Positions 24,817 to 38,990 are shown, counted from the first letter of the stretch. The stretch: 64,000 nt of DNA from Pelecanus crispus (GCF_030463565.1 NC_134655.1:3112372-3176371); one strand, 5' to 3'. The notes: generated by a model not told the origin, from the sequence alone. Translations and numbers: made by a program.

Positions 24817-27800
24817 ACAACTGAATCACAAAGGTGTGTACTTCATTTCTAGCGGTAACGTTACATGTATGCTTCCAAAGCGAGGGCTGCACTTGGAACT
24901 CAGTGTCATTCTTGAATTTTTGGCAGAATTCTCACTCCTTGCATGGTGGCCAAGAAGTAAAGGTACAACTCTCCAGATTTTGCTCTGTATAGATTATTTT
25001 CAAATAGTAAAACACTCACAGTTGTCTTGCTCAGCGGTGAATAAAGAAGCTTCCTATTGCAGTGCCCGTGCTGTGGCAAATGGGGCGGGATGAGGGTGGG
25101 AGCAGCACTGTCTACAGAAATTCTGCACATACAGTCCTGCAGTTTTGTCTCTTGAAAACCTTTGTGGTTGAGCCGGTATCGCTAACCCTTTTAAAGAAGG
25201 GAAAGCTGTGGCAGAAAGTTGAACTCACTCAATTTCTAGCTCTGAGCACCAGGGCTTAAAGTCAAAAGAGAAATACGGCCCTCGTGGCTTAGCCCCCTTT
25301 CAAAATACTCAATGCAGTAATCGTATCCGTCAGATTAAACGTAAATCTGCAGCCAAATACTTTCTTTCTTTGGCTTTAAATCCCCTGCCACCAAGTACAC
25401 AATATCCAACACCTAAACTATAGCTAGTATCTTACCTTACTATAACTTTGGGAAAACGTATACATAAAGACAAGATAGTCCCTTATTGGTTTTGAAATAC
25501 ATCCGCATTCTAAAAAGTGCAGGATCACAGACTGTCAGCACGAGCAGTGCTTCACACCTCACCAGAGGCACGGGACGCAGAGGCCCGGGCTGCCCCAGGC
25601 GGCGCCTTGTAAGACAAGGGGCAGCGCTCAGTGAATCCTTTTTCTGACGCAGGTAAAGAACCCTCCCCGCTCCAAGCATTCAGAGAGAATGGTCAGCCTG
25701 GGCATAGGCTAGGTCATAGGAAATAACCGCTCACAAGTATGATAAATGAGCCAAAAATGGGTTTAATGCAGTCCTTGCCTGCAGTACAGTATAAACCGTG
25801 CGGGCCTTCTAGTATAAACCATCATAGAAAACGACAAAGCGGAATGTACAGGATATTCAGCCATAGAAACCATACAAACACTTGGAAAACAAAGTCAGAA
25901 TGTTTGTTGGACAGTAAAAACGAGTATCCAAAGCTTGCGTAAAAACCCATTTGATACCAAAAGTCTCAATGCCAGCAGCAGCGTTAAGCTCCTGAACCCA
26001 ACTGAACATCCCAAATGTTGTCCACAGACCGGTTGTGACATTTGCTGGAAAACATTTACTTCCTATTAAATTAAGGGGCGAGAAATCAGGTGGAGAGGTA
26101 GCGCGTCGGCTCCCGCACGGAGCCTTCGGATCCCCCAACAGCTCCCGCCGGTAGTGTCCTGCGCCACCCAAGTTTACCCGTCTCGTCAAAAGGCCAGCGA
26201 GGGAAACCCGCTGGCGTTGAAGGTGAAAAACTCCTCCTAATGCTGAATTCCCACGTACAGACGGGTCTGTCGTTACCTGATCCTGAGATGTAATTTAGTT
26301 TTATCTTTCACAACAAAACATAAGTGAGTCACTTTCCAATGAAAACCAGCTGGACGCATAGAATAATTTATAAAATAACACGACCTTTTCTATTTTAGAC
26401 GTTACTAGCAAAAGGGAAGCTGTTAGAAGTTCCCTGCTGCAACCGTGCAATTTGGAATTACCCTGGAACAGCTCCTGCTGAGTCAGCACAGCAGGACGCT
26501 AGACCTGAGTCATTGCCGCAGAGGAGGAGTGCCCACGCGCGGAGTCGCTTCGGAGCGGCACAGTAGGTTCCACCTACCTCCTCACACCAGCTCCCGGTGG
26601 TAAAATCCACGCCTCCGCCCCCGGGGAGGCCACCGCGGCGCCAGCCCAGGCCGTTCGGTGCATCCTCAGGATACCAGGTGCCGATACGAGGAGCTTCCCT
26701 CTCCTACGCATCCTGGAGGCTCCTGGATCCTCCAGAAAAAGGCCGGGGGGGGGGGGGGAAGCCACCAAGACTTCAAGAATCCACTGGATTTTCATTTCTC
26801 TTACAACGGGAAGTGCTGAGCTGAGAAGGTGCAGCACGCACCTTCCCGTTCAGAAAGGAGATAGGGAGGGCAATTTTTTTTTTTTTTTTTTTGTTTCCAG
26901 GCTTCCCAATGGGACTTAGCCCAAGGTTTAGCTCAAGAAAAATTCATGTCTAATAAGTACTGAAAAAGCAGGAATGCCTTCAGGTGAAATACCCACGTGC
27001 CGTATGAGCTGTTCGATACTAGCATTTGATGCAAGCAGGTGTCTCTTTTTTAACACAAATGGAATAAGCAGCGATGATCCCTTTGTCCTTTTTGTTGGGG
27101 TTTTTTGGTTGGGATGGTTTTTTTCCCCCCTCCTTAACACAACTCCTTTTTTTTTTTTTTTTTTTTTAAACAGTGGCTGTTATCCACTGAAGTTTTACAA
27201 ATGCCGCTGTAAATCTTAAAACCTCATACAGAAAAAAAAATATTTTAAGCAGCTTGAAAGCATAACCAATTTACAGGCTCATATGTGAAACGTAAACTTA
27301 CATTTTATTTCACAAGGTTTACATTCCAAACTGAAGCTAGAAAACGAAGAAACAAGATCTTTAGGGAAGAGAAAAGCGACGCAGGAAGTTGGATCCCACT
27401 GCTCTGAGCAAAGCCAGCTGAGCCTGAATGAGGAGAATCACAAACCGATACCTGACAAACATTGAGATGAGTAACAAATAAAATACGTGGCACAACTGCT
27501 TAAAATGACACCTACTCACCTTCATAGTATCCAAAAAAACGGCACAAACAGCTGAAAGCTGGTAATATTTTAACTATAGATTCTGGAGGAAGAGGGAAGT
27601 CTCTCTCAAAGGGAGACAGAAAAAGGACAAGAATAAAACTGCGTAACAGTGGGTACGATCTCGGCGTTAATGACCAGAAAAGGAAATAAAGCACTACGCA
27701 GAACGAGTACCTGGGGATGCCACAGCCCTGCAATGCTCGCCGCTGCCAGGCTGGCTGCCAGACCGTTGCTGTTAACGACAAAAGCCACTCTGCCGTGCAA

Positions 27801-29699
27801 ATGCTTTAAGTGACTGCTTCAGAACGAGTTTATTTTCACAAGTATTCCATAACAAAACAGCAGCTGATAGAATTGGAAAGATATCGAGAAAATGAAGGTG
27901 TTTTCAAGTACTACGGATCAGTTGCAAAAATTGTTACCACAGGAGTCACTGAAACGGAAATGTGACCCTTGGAGTTAATTATTTCTGGCTTAATAAACAA
28001 GGCCAGCAGTACCTCCTTAGCCTGCTAATTCATGAAGGAGCCAGCTGTGCAAAGAGTAAATCTGTTCTGCTGGCGTAACGGCTACGTGGGAGGCAGCGGG
28101 TCCCTGAATACGTCTTAGCACATCATTCTTTATATCTAACTTGGGGGAAGAAAAAGTAAATTCTTTTTCTTTCCCCCGCCCCAACACTTTACATTCATAT
28201 TATGTTACAGACTTTATGCATCAGGTTTGGTAGCTAATACTAATGTGCTTTCGGTCCACACCAGCATACAGAACTAAAAAAACCTCCAGCTAATATAGAT
28301 TTTGCTGAATCACATTTCGGGTTTGTTCCAGGAAGGAAACATTCATTGCTAGAGCGTTATTAGGAAGCTTCCCGGTTCTCGTCAGGGACAGTACACTACA
28401 TGCCCTAGGTTACAGCCCACTAAAACCACACAGCACCGCTTCCCGCGGAAAGGAATACAATCTTACTCTACTCCAAAACCCTACTGGACCAATTCAGCAA
28501 GAGACAAAACAAAATTGCAGTGCAGTGAGGCTTACAGGAGCCCTAGTTCCTTGGACAGGCCTCGCTGGCCAAGGAGAGGACTTACCACAATACTATCCAT
28601 AGAAACATCAATATGATGTTTTCTCTATTTTTTTTTTTTTTTTAAAGAGTACAGTCTACCTGAACGTAAATGGGGGAGAAGGGGGAGAGGTGAGGAGGTG
28701 GTGGTTAGCGGTCGGTTATTTTGGAGCGTTAATCTAGGAATCCGGGGATGACACAGAGTGGCAGGCGTCACGGTAAAATCCAGCAAGAGCGTTCGTTCTT
28801 TCACGCTGAGAAGTTGCTTAGAGCAGAGAACTTTCTCTGCTCTAAGCAGAGGTGCTATAAGCATCCTCGCTCACATGAAGGACGTGAAAGGCGTCTGTAA
28901 AACGTTGAAATACAAACCACAAACGGGCCAAAGGCAAGGTAGAACTGGCTGTACCTGGGTTGAACGCTCACACTTCCGCGCCCCGATTTAAGCAAACACC
29001 ACCGTGGCCGCGTGAACGCTGTCGGAGAGTCTCCGACGCCTGCAACGCTGGCGGGCACTCGAGCCATATGTACGGTACTGCCTGGTGACTGTTGGTAGAA
29101 TTACAGACAGCATCTGGGGGTCCCGTTCAGCTTCCACAGCCTCACCAAAATAACCCTGACAGCAACCGGCACCGCGGCTGGCGGTCGGAGGCCTGGCCTG
29201 CGTGACAGAGCAGCCTCCCGGCCACGGGAAGAGTGCTCTCCCACCGGCAGTCGCATCCACCGCCCTCGGCTACGTTAAGCTAAGCCAACAAAATCCTTCT
29301 TCTCCAAATACAGGTGCTTCTACACCTCAAGCTCTACTGGTGGTATGAGACCCACTAATGACAACAGCTGTTTCTGACCCTGAGCTGAAACCCACTTCTC
29401 TGCTTTATTCTGTAGCGCAGATCTGATGCTAAGGCAGAGAAAACAGCCCCCTGGCTGGGGTCAGGACAGTTGCCTTGGCTGCTTCCACACTGCACCAGGC
29501 TGCAGGTCAACAGCTTAACGAGCACGGCAGTCACACAGCTTAAATCAGCACCAGAGCTGAAATGCAAACTTTAGGAGTTTACCAAATTTTTTGGGTGCAA
29601 CTGGATTTACAGCACCTAACTAGGTAGAGCCTGGCAGTAAACGCCACGAGGTGGCAATCCTAGCGGGAACATCTACACTGCCCCGGGGCGCACGGCGGG
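24817..29699. other. Intergenic region, first part
   Basis: No coding exon recognised. Notable content: T-runs near 26873-26892 and 27148-27168, a run of 14 G at 26745-26758, GC/CpG-rich pockets at about 26090-26200, 26520-26840 and 28980-29280, and a 16-bp perfect hairpin at 28815-28848. Confidence 0.55.
28815..28848. repeat. Perfect 16-bp inverted repeat (hairpin)
   Basis: TGCTTAGAGCAGAGAA at 28815-28830 is the exact reverse complement of 28833-28848, with a 2-base spacer. Flanks do not extend the stem, so it is short for a microRNA precursor. Function unknown. Confidence 0.9.
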
Positions 29700-29734
29700 C
29701 TCAGGGGTGTACCTGTACGCCTGTACACCAACGC

Positions 29735-30020
29735 GGGCCGTGAGAAACAAGCAGGGTGAGCTGGAGGCGTTGGTCAGCTCCCAGAGCTACGGTATCACTG
29801 GGATCTCACCAAGTGAGACTTGGTGGCAGGAGTCCCACACCTGGAGCGCGGGGACGGAGGGCTACAGGCCGTTCAGGAGGGACAGGCGAGGCGGCGGTGT
29901 CGCACTGTTCCTGAGGGAGAGGTTTGTGCAGCCCTTACAGCCAGTGACGATGTGGTGGAGAGCCTCTGGGTGGGGAGTAGGGGGACAGAAAACAAAGGAG
30001 ATGTGGTGGTGGGTGTACCC
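29735..30020 (+). mobile_element. CR1 ORF2 endonuclease-domain fragment
   Basis: Translation from 29707 reads RNKQGELEALVSSQSYGI, then ETWW, later GYRPFRRDRRGGGVALFLRE. This follows the N-terminal endonuclease region of CR1-like LINEs (NK..ELE.L....D.IGI.ETWW, then G...RRDR.GGGVALY). The frame is broken soon after, and no RT domain or 3' tail follows. A dead internal fragment on the + strand; edges approximate. Confidence 0.75.
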
Positions 30021-32738
30021 CTTAAAGAGCTAGTTGCATCTTCAAAAAACTACCACTGTTCTCTCTTTTGTTACTGCAGCAGTGACTACAGACAGCCTGA
30101 GGAATTTCTGTTTTCCAGTGCATTTACCTAGCATATTCGACAGAACTTTACGCATCCTGCATTTATCACATTCTTTGTATGCAACTTTCTTTCAGAAGCT
30201 AAGGAAAAAAAAAAAACAATTTAAAAAGTAAATAGCAGCCCAGCTTTAAAAGCACAGGTAGCAGGGGGTGCAGTCAAAATTACTGCTGTTACGCTGCCCA
30301 GATCTCTAGTTAACAGCCTTTTTAAAGGCCAGAAATACTAATTGGAAAAACGTTATTCTCCTTAGTAGGCCATCTGCAATTATGTTTGCAGCATCAGCTG
30401 CAACAATGCACCCAGCAAAAAGACCTCAGCATCGGTATTCTGAGAAACACTAAGTTTCCCCACAGGGATCCGACAGTTCCTTTACGTGCTGCCTTGAGGA
30501 ACACGGACACATCATGTCCCCAGCAAGCGCCACGCTGACGCTGTGTTCCTGGACACCCACCTTTCGCTGCAGCTTTCTGCGCTCGGCTTTAATCATGGGA
30601 TGCAGAGGAACCCGCCCGACTATTCTGTGGCACTGGAACGCCGCATAAACAGTGCAAACGCCAGGCGTAGCGTGAGGATTCTCCTTCAAGTAAGCACAGG
30701 AGAACAAAATGGAGCTTGTTCAGTCACTCAGACGTGCGCGTTTTCCACATTTTGTTCTGCCTCATTTTCACACAACTTTTGTATTTGTTTCACGTTTCAT
30801 TCTGAAGCTTTCAAAAATCTGGCACGTGAATATTGATTTGAAGCGGTTCTGAAGCTATCAAACTATTCATCGCTTCTACCTGGACAAGAGTTGGTTATAA
30901 CCAAGTGAGGCTGAGCTGCTTTTAAGGACAGGGAAAAATTGGCCATAACTCATGACAAGAAAAGTTACTGAAGAAGAGCAAGTTACTTGGAAACCTTTAA
31001 AGCTGTTCCTGACTCTGAGCTGGATAGCTGCGTTATCATACAGACATCTGTTTTAAGAATAATTAGAAGGCAAAAATCGGTTTTCTGGACTACCTAATGA
31101 ACAGTGCTGCAGCGAGAGAGCAGGCAGGGCCGCCTGCAGATCTTGTAGGTAGCTCTGCTGCTGCTGGGCAGAGAAACGACCCTGAAAGGATGCCACGGCT
31201 GAGAACAGCACCAAATCCGGAAAGGATACGAGAACCCGCTCAGAAAACTCCTGTAAATCCACATGGCTTCAGACACAGCTCTGATACTCCTATCCTAAAA
31301 ATACACTTCGGCCGACAGAACAAAACAGGAAGTCACCAAACCATCTTCCCGGTTTTATATACAGGGGATTTAGAGTTTTAAAAGGCACAAATAGTGCCTC
31401 TGTTGGTGCCAAGTTCCTACGCATTTCCTATTGTGCTGAGCTGCCATCCTCCTCTCAAGATCCCCCTCCAGAACACGCTTTGCCAGAAACGGGGCGGTCA
31501 ATTCCACTGCCACCTTTCATCAAACACAGCTTAACGTCCACCACGAGATTTACGCTAGAGATGCAAGTCTAGATTGATAGGCAAAATAGTTTCAGCGCTC
31601 AACAACCATTTGACGACAGAACCACCCAAGAGACGTGGTTAAAGTGGCTGAAGCAGGAACATTCAGAGCGCTTGGTACTGCCCTGAGGAGAGGAGCGAGT
31701 AACCTACACTAAGTCTGGGAGAGCGCACCCTGACTCCTAACCACTAAACCTCAGCCATACGACGTTCTACAGCGGTCGCTGCCTGCTCTGCACCGAACTA
31801 CAGAGGCTGACGTGTAAAATACCTGCCCACAGGGCACAGTTTTACACCAGGTAGCTAAATGTCTGCTCTTACAGACAGAAAATCCCTGGCAAGACTCTCT
31901 TCGGCCTCAGGAACGCATTTCCACTGGCAGCAGCGGCAGAGTCAACAGAGGAAAAAAGGATTCAGTTTGTAGGCAAGGCCTTTGTCACCAACAGACACTT
32001 ATCAGGTAATTTCTCATGACACGCACAACTGCTTCTGTAGTCACTGTCAACACAAACGGGCTGATAAACAAACACAAAAACGGGACAGAAAATGACAACA
32101 AAAGATATTAAAGGCAGTATACTAATACTTTAAGCATGCACCTAATTCAAACGTGAGTGATGGAGTTGCCAGGTCTGAATCATGCAGATAAAAAAAAAAG
32201 AGGTCTAGAAAAATGCATATAGTCCTGCCAGCACATTCTCCGTTCCATTCCACAGAATAAAAATGGCGATACATTCCTCTGACCGCAGATGGAGCAAAAG
32301 GAAGGAAAAAGATCTGATCACCTCTTAGTGCTGAAAAAACCTTCGAACCACCAATCACCACATTTACTTAGGAAGAAGTCTCAAACAATTCAGTCCATCA
32401 ATCGTCTCTTCAGCATTACGGGGCCAAACCCAACCTTTGTGGCACGTAAACTCCGAACACTATTGTTGGAGCTAAACTTTCAGTGCACGTTTCCAACTCA
32501 TGTGTTTCGAATTTACATCTTCCCTTCTGACTCCATAAACGCACAAATATTTTAGCCCAAGGAATTAATGCAGACTGTACTGTCTGAAGTTCCCTTTTGC
32601 ATTTTAGGTGCCTGCAAGTAGGATTGGGCTTAAAGGGCACTATAACTCAAACTCTAAGACAATTACACCCTCCTAAAAAAAATTAAAAAAAAAAAAATCT
32701 ATGGCCACAATATTCTTGAATCTTGATGCTGGCAATGT
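30021..32738. other. Intergenic region, second part
   Basis: No exon or repeat recognised apart from short A/T runs. Open frames are all short and look accidental. Confidence 0.5.
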
Positions 32739-33244
32739 GAATATTTTATTTTCATACACAGCTGCACATGTATATATGCATGTTCAGCACTTTTTCTTGC
32801 AACACATATCCAACTATCAATTTAGTGCCAAATTTAAGCAGGTCTGTCTCTCACTGAGTTGAACTGACTCAGAACTTTAAACATGTTAGAAAATGCCACT
32901 TGTCAGAGAAGGTTGGAGGGTCAGTCTCAAAATAAATACCATCCCCAAGAATATTATGGCTTGGAAGAATTTCAAGAACTCGAGTCCCTGATGTTTGCAA
33001 AATGAAAAGGCCTTTGGAAATGCCCTTGCATCAATACTTTTTACCTATTTTGAATAAAAAATATATATTATTTATAAAATAAAGAGAGCAGGCCAAAGAA
33101 GATTGGCCAGAATCACTCTATAAAACTGTTCTGTTCACTCTGTAACTTAAACTTATAAAGCCTTGGATCATCTGGATAGCAGGATTTCTGGAGAAGCACT
33201 CTAGAATGCAGATTCCAAATGAGACGATACTTCACGATGTTTTC

Positions 33245-33327
33245 TCATCTTGAAGATCCTCTTGTTTTCTGCCCCTCAAAACTGAAGTCCATGCCAAGAG
33301 AAGGGATGCTGACTCCTGAGAGGGAAG
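33245..33327 (-). CDS. ZDHHC15: Candidate terminal coding exon of ZDHHC15 (weak)
   Basis: A strong acceptor-like stretch (TTTCTTTATTTAAATTGCAG) precedes 33327. Joined in the phase required by exon 10 it gives 27 residues ending ...GQKTRGSSR and TGA at 33247-33245. An AATAAA on the same strand at about 32742-32747 could end the transcript. However, the peptide does not resemble the human tail (EGSSSLAVETET, recalled), so this rests only on splice signal, phase and position. Confidence 0.25.
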
Positions 33328-35374
33328 CTGCAATTTAAATAAAGAAAAATGTGCAACTGTAAGCACTGATCTGATGAGCAACGGATGGCTGTCTAGTCTT
33401 GACTTTGAGCATTGTTTTAAAGGCATGTAGAACGACAGGGAAAATGCTGCTTTTTCACTCCCTCAGCAGAATGGCAGTATGCGGTCCTCACTGACTATCG
33501 ACAGAAAAAATACTTTGGGTTTTTTCTTTGCAGCGGAAGAAAATGGCATCACATCTACCGTACGCAAGAAGCCCATTTATAAAAATCTCGAGTTGCCCTA
33601 TTCGTGTGCAGAACTAGGCAGTGGATTACAGTGCTTTGCCGCACAATGCAGAGTTATTCAACACCCACAGCAAACAGAGGAGTAAATTCTGACTACTCCA
33701 CCTCCTGCAAGTGGCACAGCAGAGGACGCTCCCTGAATGTGGGTCAATTACACGCTGCTGTGAAAATGTTTCACGGAGACCAAAGAGGACACAGCCTGCA
33801 GCTTACTGCAGCAGTACGCGTGCAGGACACCTCCCCACTGTTAGGGAAGTCAGAACAGATTACAGACCAGTGAACATTCTGGTAGCAGCATTTTCCACAA
33901 ACTGTATCATCTGTGGTTGTACCCAAGTTTCTCCAGGGTGAAAAAAACCCTAGATAAGCAAGTAATGGCTGACATGGGCATTTACAAGTTGCTTCCATTT
34001 ATTCCTAACTGCAACTTGGCTGTTCTCAACTTCAGTTTCTTTCAAGACTGTATCTGCACCCTCCCACACCTTTCACAAATCACTGAACAGACTTTCACTC
34101 TTGTAATTGTACAAGTTAGTGGCAAGAGTTGTTCCTGCCACATTTACCAGAGAAGCTGCAGGGTTTTTATCCTCCCCTCCAAACAGTGCTTTTGGCTATC
34201 GCAATGACTGTGTCAACATCCAGCCCAGGGCTACTGAAGAGCCACTGTTTTCTTTTAGGTTCTCTTAAACAACATATTTCTGGACAAGATGGAGAAATAT
34301 TGGTGAAATACTACCATGCACAGATGCATCACCACAATGGTGAGAGGGTCTCTGTCCTTCGGCGGGCTCAGAGGCCTCGATGGCGTGCCACTACTGCAGC
34401 TGCGCCACTCCAAAGCCGGCATGAAGGTCTGCGCTCCACCGCCTTTGGCATGTCAGATGGCTCTGCCCAAGCACCGCGGGGTGTGCCACGGTTAAAAGTC
34501 AAAGCCTGTCCAACATTACATACCAATTTCCCTGCGGAGCGGCTGTTTTGAAGGTAACGAAGAGAGAAATACTGACCTTTCTGAACAAGCTTTATACTGC
34601 TGCATTTTCAAACTGCTATGTCTCCCTTTCTATGGCAAGGGATGAAGCTTCACCAGAATCTACAGAATGAAAAAAACCAAAGTAGTTAGAGGTAAGTAAA
34701 TCTGTTTTTCTCACTGAGAATATATTTTTCACGAAGTGTGGGAGTGTGTTTTTAAGAATCATTCCAAATAAAAATAGACAACCACTTGTCAGAGTTAACT
34801 GAACAGCAGTTTTCGGACTGAGGTTACTCTGTTATCAGCTTTATCTATTTTATAACTGTGTCACAAGCATTACAGCCAGAAAGACAAATAAAGATCTTTC
34901 TGTTCTAATGGAACATTTCAGGCCTTTCTGGTTAGAAAATTATACTGGTTTACTTCTATTGCATAAGATGGAATCTGAAAACCTTAAGCTTAGAGCACTT
35001 CATTTGCTGATGCCTTACAATAAAGAAAAGCAGTGGTGAGAAAACAAGGAAGAGTAAAACATCATTTGTGCCTACAATGCAGTCTCCTAAAACCCTTCTG
35101 GCAGATGGGAGTGAGGGCACCAGAGCTTAACAAACCAGGAAATCCTCTTCTCCAAATACTGTTGGGTTGGTACAGCTGTGGTAGAAATACTTGGCAATAC
35201 ATTTCATGCACTCATGGTAAGGTTATTCCTAAGCATTTTCACTTGCAAAATAAAAACGACATTTTTCTATGAAGAGACACAGTTTCAGCCCAAATCTTGG
35301 AAAACTGAAAGCTGTGGAGGTCAGACTTAAGCCATATATAAGCAGCACAGAAATTTCTACTTTAAACCTATGCA

Positions 35375-35470
35375 GAGAGGTTGAGGCAGTTGGGCTCATT
35401 TCATCTGATGAAGAGGAAGCTCGAGGTCAATCTAACAGCAGTCTACAGCTACGTGGAGACTGTTTAAAAT
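35375..35470 (+). mobile_element. Probable old CR1 ORF2 fragment
   Basis: GAGGCAGTTGGGCTCATTTC, then GATGAAGAGGAAGCTCGAGG, AACAGCAGTCTACAGCTACG follow the CR1 segment coding ...[24 protein letters not shown] seen intact at 52.37-52.44 kb, but strongly diverged. Confidence 0.5.
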
Positions 35471-38232
35471 GACAACTGGCCTGAAAGCAGCTCATACCTC
35501 TTATTCAACGGAAACAGCATCCTGCTGATCGTAAGCAACAACAGCATTTTCCTCTACTGCAGAACTGTATTATTACAGTAACTAAAACCCAAGAAACTCA
35601 AAGCAATTTATATGCATAAATCTATCTTCATAACCTGCCTGAGAGATGGGAAGGTCATCATGCTGTATTTCTCCCCACCTGCAAAACATCATTAAATGAA
35701 ACACACTGTCCTATTAAAAAAAAAAAAAAAAAAATCTGTGGCAACTCTAGGAATAAGATCCAATTCCCAAATTCATACTTCTAGAGTTGTTCCCATGCCT
35801 GCCAAAAACAGGATTTCAAAATTGTATTGCTCTGCAGACATCTTATACTGATCTCGCACTGTTCAGTTTTAAAATCCAGAGCTTGTTGTAAGACATGATG
35901 GTCAAAATGCAAGAACGGCATCAAGAACTGTCAAAAATCAGTTTGCCACAGGACTTTCTTTAATTTTCTCCAAGTAGATTTTTCTCTGTGAAGGTAAAGA
36001 AAGAAAAACAAGGAAACACATCCCCCTTACCACTCGATACATACACAATAAATTTGCCTAGGCTTCTTGTTTCCTTATTATGTATAAAAGGAATCAGTGC
36101 TATTTCCATTATCAGGTTATTTTCATATTTATTAGCACAGACATCTATTTTACCATGCAAAATCTAATCCATTTATTCAGATGGGAAGTTCCAGAGAACA
36201 GCCCTTTATTCTGCACACCTTTAGGAAAGCATACGATCTGAATGTCAAAGGGAACTGATAAAAGGACACATATGACCTGCTGGCCCTGGGACATTAGTCT
36301 CACTGGAATTTCACTACCAACCTTTTATGGAGTATCTTTTTTCATCTAATTGATTTAGCAGCTGCAGGTCCGATCCACGTACAAAACCATATTGGTTTTA
36401 CTAAATATATTTACCAATTAATTTAGTCAAACTGACGCAGATTCCTACACAGGTATGCCTCCGTCGTTTCAAAACTGATTATAAGGCAGGCATTGATGCA
36501 GGGTTTAGCACTGCTTTAACTTCATCTTTTTCTGTTGGACACAATGTAACCATTTATGTAATGCCTAAAACCCAGAGATGCAAACCTAGCCTTTTGTCCC
36601 AGTTTACTGAATTGGCCAATACACTGCTGTACTGTCTGAACAATCTCTGTTCACTTCTGACATGTAAGTAGCTTTTTAAATTTCTCGATGGACAGGAATT
36701 CAATCCCTACAGTCACAACAGATGACTTCTCAAGGGACTGCTATGCCAAATTAGCTGGTATCTCAGGACATGAACTTCCTTTAATTAGCTTCCTACTAAT
36801 TTGAATTTAAATTCAAATCACATGCCTTCAGACACCTGAAGCTTCCTCACACCAACACAGATATCGACTTCCACCTATTATTCAGGATACGCTCGTTTCT
36901 GCTGGAAAGATGTTACTTAGTACAGATGACAAATTTTTGAAGACAAGAACAATTTGGGAAAGATTTGATTCCTACTGCAGCCTTTTGTACAAGTTTAAAT
37001 GAAACACATGATTAAATTAACAAATCTAAGAGAGTCTAAGAGATGAGATGTTGCTATAAATGTACGGAAATGGCTGTCCTGTCCTAGGCTCCACAAGACG
37101 AAGAGCGCAAGCATTCACAGTACTGACACCCCCACGACCAACACGTCAAACACATTCTAGATGAGTTCTTTGAAAAAACTGATAACCTTATAAGCTGCCA
37201 GCATGTGATTCGGGCTAGCTCTCTGGCTAGACAGATTAAACAGATGCCTATGAATAAGAGATGAGCATTAATAAATCTGAAAAAAATTCAAATTACCATG
37301 AATTTGGAAGCAAGTGTTTTCAGTCTCTGGCTAAGAAATGAAACAAAAGGTTCCCCACCACATTCTTCTCCCTACATGAAACAATAAAAGCCTTAGCAAG
37401 GCCAGGATTAACAAAAAAAAAAAATTCCAACTGGGGAGGGCACATTTAAACATCCATATCGCAGAAAAAAGGACAACCCTGTGGATAAGATGATTGAGAA
37501 GATGGCCTGTACACTCCTGGGACCTAGACAAAGCTACCTCATCTCCTTGCTTTCAGTCCTCTCCTCATGAATCTCCCACTCCCCTTCATGCTCATCTCCC
37601 CCAAAATCCACGAGAGTTGATTTTGCCATTGTGGGGGCTTAAAAATGCCCTGCTTTATGCAGACACAGAATAATCAGGGTGGAAACAAAAGACTGCAATA
37701 ATGCAGTTAGGCACAATAACATTACACAAAGAAACATTTGGTCAAGCTCCTCCTTTTTTCATTATTTCTGTGGTGTTTCTCTCTCTTCTGCGTGAGCCTG
37801 GAGTGAGGGACTCGACTGATGAGGAGAGCCCTTGTTACTCCTGCTACATAATGCAAGTGCACGAGCAATTACAGGTGAAGCTCCAGGAGGCGAGAGACCC
37901 CACTTAAATACAAGAGGGCAGTTGTTATTCTCATCTTGGTGCAGCTGGCAGTGCCATCTCCTAAGACTGCAGGATTGAAAAATCTGAACTTTCATGTTCC
38001 CTCAACTCCAGCTTTGCCTAACGTCCAGGTAACAGGAAAAAGTACAAACCCGGTACCTTTGCTTATACAACTCCCTCTCCCCCAACATCTTTTATATTAA
38101 TCAAAATGATACACAGACATTTGTTATCTGTGCTAGCAGAATAGTATGTCAAGAGCTTAGAGAAAAACGCTCCACGAGATGGATTTATGCTGTATCACAA
38201 AACTCGTTACTCAAAAATATTTTACATGTATT

Positions 38233-38295
38233 ATACGGTTGGACTCGATGATCTTAAAGGTCTTTTCCAATCTGAATGATTCTGTGATGACTGAA
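38233..38295 (+). mobile_element. CR1 3'-tail fragment
   Basis: CGGTTGGACTCGATGATCTT, then AAAGGTCTTTTCCAATCTGA and ATGATTCTGTGATG: the last 55-60 bases of CR1 in + orientation. Confidence 0.85.
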
Positions 38296-38990
38296 TCAAT
38301 CATGACCCTACCTGGTGGTCATGGACAGCCACAGAACTTGTAGAGTGCCCGATTCAGGCAACCCTGCCCTGCTTTTTGATGAAAGCTCTGTGCACCCCTC
38401 TGCTCACGAAACTGGATCAGCAGCAGAGCTGAAAGCTGCATTAGAAGGGTCAGCTGCTCGCAGTCCTGCAGCACCGGCCACAGAAGCATCTATCCTCACC
38501 TCCCAACCACACACACTCCCCCCCAGTCTCCATGTGGAATTTCATCTTGCAAAATTCAGGTGTTCAGACGGAGAGCTGAGAGGAGGATTTGCCTGTTTGT
38601 AAGAAAAATAAAGGGAAGTGGATTCCCCCCCCCCGCCCCCGTTTGCTCTAGCAGCTGAATTCCAGTTCCACATCACTGATTTGTAGACATAAAAAGGACC
38701 CAATCTCCTTAGCTAGGGCGTTCTTTTATTTGCAGTTCCCACCTTCACCTCACAGCCACTGCAAAAAAATTACAACTTCTCCAATCACGGATCAAGATCC
38801 ACATACTAACAGCTAGCCATCTCCTCACAGCGTGTGTTCAGCCTGTTTTTTCACGTTTGTCTATAGCTTTGTATAGGCTCAGTTTGGCTTTTACATTACA
38901 GTAAGAGGTTCTAATTTTACCAATAATACAGTTCTACAGCTTCTTGGAATAAAACTGCAAACTATTTTTTCACCGAGAAGGACGAATTCC

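Noticed and set aside
28815-28848. microRNA precursor
   Set aside because: The stem is only 16 bp with a 2-base spacer and does not extend into the flanks.
35440-35470. Splice-acceptor-like site with a short V-A-V-containing frame on the - strand, considered as ZDHHC15 last exon
   Set aside because: In the phase required by exon 10 it hits a stop after three codons, and the sequence is better explained as an old CR1 fragment.
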